In this document: positions 5,667 to 6,638 of the stretch, piece by piece | Position numbering within the stretch: the first letter of the stretch is position 1 | Layout of the letters: each line of letters begins with the position of its first letter | DNA from: Ardenticatenia bacterium | GTDB lineage: Bacteria > Chloroflexota > Anaerolineae > Aggregatilineales > Aggregatilineaceae | Reading direction: 5' to 3' | DNA length: 6,638 nucleotides | Assembly (NCBI GenBank): GCA_026984385.1 | Contig: JALSSH010000603.1 | Location: forward strand, 1-6,638 | The notes under the pieces: model-generated | What the model saw: only the letters and a program-made list of their open reading frames with translations | The model's database searches: none | Told to the model about the DNA's origin: nothing | Translations under genes and position numbers: made by a program

Positions 5667-6638
5667 GGTTCGGATCGCTCCTGTAGCACAAGCTCAAAAA
5701 GCCGTCGGTCATCGGCGGGGTCGGGCGTTTCGGTCCCATAAACACGGATCAGACGCAAGAAGTCGCGCTGTTCGCTCCCCGACCACAAGCGTGTAAAAGG
5801 CGCGGTACGGTTCACGTCCAGCAAAAGATGCGTCACGCCGTATTGCCGCGCGATTTGCGGCAGGACGGAGGGGTCAGCATTGGGCACGACAACGCCCGCC
5901 AGCCCCGCGTGATAGTACAAGGCGGGCGGATCGTTGACCATCACAACCGCGTCAGGCGGCAGATCGTCGGCCAGGGTGCGGTAAAAATCGCCGTTCGCGT
6001 TCCAACGCGGCAAACGCGCGCTCAACACCCCCAGACTTAGCGCCACAGCGAGCGCCACCGCCGCCCCGCTAAAAACACGCTGCGCCTGCGCACGCGGCCA
6101 AGCTCGGAGACGGGCCAGCCATCCAACCCCCGTCTCCAGCCCGAGCACGCTCAGCACCGCCCAAAACGGCAACAACGCCGCCGCCGAGTGGAAAAGCCCG
6201 CCGCGATAGCCCGGGAAGGCAAAGACAAGCGTCATGGCCGCGTGTAACCCCAGCGCGTAAAGCGCCACGCCCCACCAAAAGGGCTGTTTACGCCGTGCCC
6301 ACAATGCCCCCAACGCAAAAGGCCCCAACACCACCCATGTCTCCACCGCGATAAACGTGCCCAAATTGTTGCGGAACGCCTCCCAGCGCGAAGCCAGAAT
6401 ATTTTCCGCACCCCAAGCCCAAAAGTCCGCCGCACGAAGGTTCGGGGGATAGGCGACCAGATCGTTGTAGCTGCGCAGCCAAGCGGTGCTCAGCCCACCG
6501 GAAGGCAACGGCGCGCCGAACTGCGCCCAGTTGCGCACCAGCCAGGGCAAAACTACCAGCAAATAGGCCAACAAGCCCGCCAACGCGCCCCGCCAATGGG
6601 CGCGCGGCCTCGGCCAGAGCGCTACGGCCAGCAACACG
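5663..6638 (-). CDS. GT-C family (GT39-like) membrane glycosyltransferase, N-terminus outside window
   Basis: About 325 C-terminal residues are visible; the frame is open to base 6638, so the real start and the catalytic first loop are not seen. The visible part has about five membrane segments. The motif PWLVRNWAQFGAPLPSGG, then TAWL and YNDL, is typical of large bacterial GT39-like proteins, as is FPGYRGGLFHSAAALLPFW. A soluble C-terminal domain of about 120 residues follows (DAVVMVNDPPALYYHAGLAG). This resembles the C-terminal domain of the next gene (HDIGALGYY), suggesting distant paralogues. Its TGA overlaps the next gene's ATG by four bases, showing a shared operon. Function is inferred as transfer of a lipid-linked sugar outside the membrane; substrate unknown. 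Confidence 0.75.
   Translation of the reverse strand, partial: VLLAVALWPRPRAHWRGALAGLLAYLLVVLPWLVRNWAQFGAPLPSGGLSTAWLRSYNDLVAYPPNLRAADFWAWGAENILASRWEAFRNNLGTFIAVETWVVLGPFALGALWARRKQPFWWGVALYALGLHAAMTLVFAFPGYRGGLFHSAAALLPFWAVLSVLGLETGVGWLARLRAWPRAQAQRVFSGAAVALAVALSLGVLSARLPRWNANGDFYRTLADDLPPDAVVMVNDPPALYYHAGLAGVVVPNADPSVLPQIARQYGVTHLLLDVNRTAPFTRLWSGSEQRDFLRLIRVYGTETPDPADDRRLFELVLQERSEP

Noticed and set aside
1..6638. Insertion sequences, CRISPR arrays, tRNA or rRNA genes, long direct repeats
   Set aside because: None was seen on reading both strands; the window is almost entirely coding, and the gaps are under 170 bases.

Overview
The window is a GC-rich bacterial segment in which all six recognisable genes lie on the minus strand, so it is transcribed from high to low coordinates. 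The gene types (Tad/Cpa pilus genes beside a soluble DegS/DegU-like two-component pair, and large GT-C membrane glycosyltransferases with GMETAL- and TRPEG-type motifs) resemble Chloroflexota (Anaerolineae-like) genomes. That placement rests on family resemblance recalled without a search and is only moderately secure.

Region 1 (about 6638-4119) holds two tandem polytopic GT-C (GT39/ArnT-like) glycosyltransferases. The upstream one loses its N-terminus at the window edge. The two overlap in an ATGA stop/start and are probably translationally coupled.

Region 2 (about 4118-3990) is a 129-base gap with the best promoter candidate in the window (TTGCAA, 17 bases, TATGCT). It leads into a NarL/FixJ-type response regulator and, 24 bases later, a soluble coiled-coil DegS-like histidine kinase. 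The kinase keeps its phospho-acceptor histidine, but its ATP-binding N box is clearly degenerate.

Region 3 (about 2111-1) is the start of a Tad (Flp) type IVc pilus locus: a long CpaB-like SAF-domain membrane protein, then a CpaE/TadZ-like protein with an intact receiver domain and a ParA-like ATPase that runs off the window. Its P-loop has lost both expected lysines. The cpaF/tadA, tadB and tadC genes would be expected beyond base 1, but this cannot be seen here.

A plausible reading is that the two-component pair controls the pilus genes. The receiver at the front of the CpaE-like protein may give the same or another kinase a second, protein-level output on pilus assembly. The intergenic gaps carry a 12-bp perfect palindrome before cpaB and an orphan, near-perfect Shine-Dalgarno between cpaB and cpaE. 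No RNA genes, insertion sequences, CRISPR arrays or clear rho-independent terminators were found.
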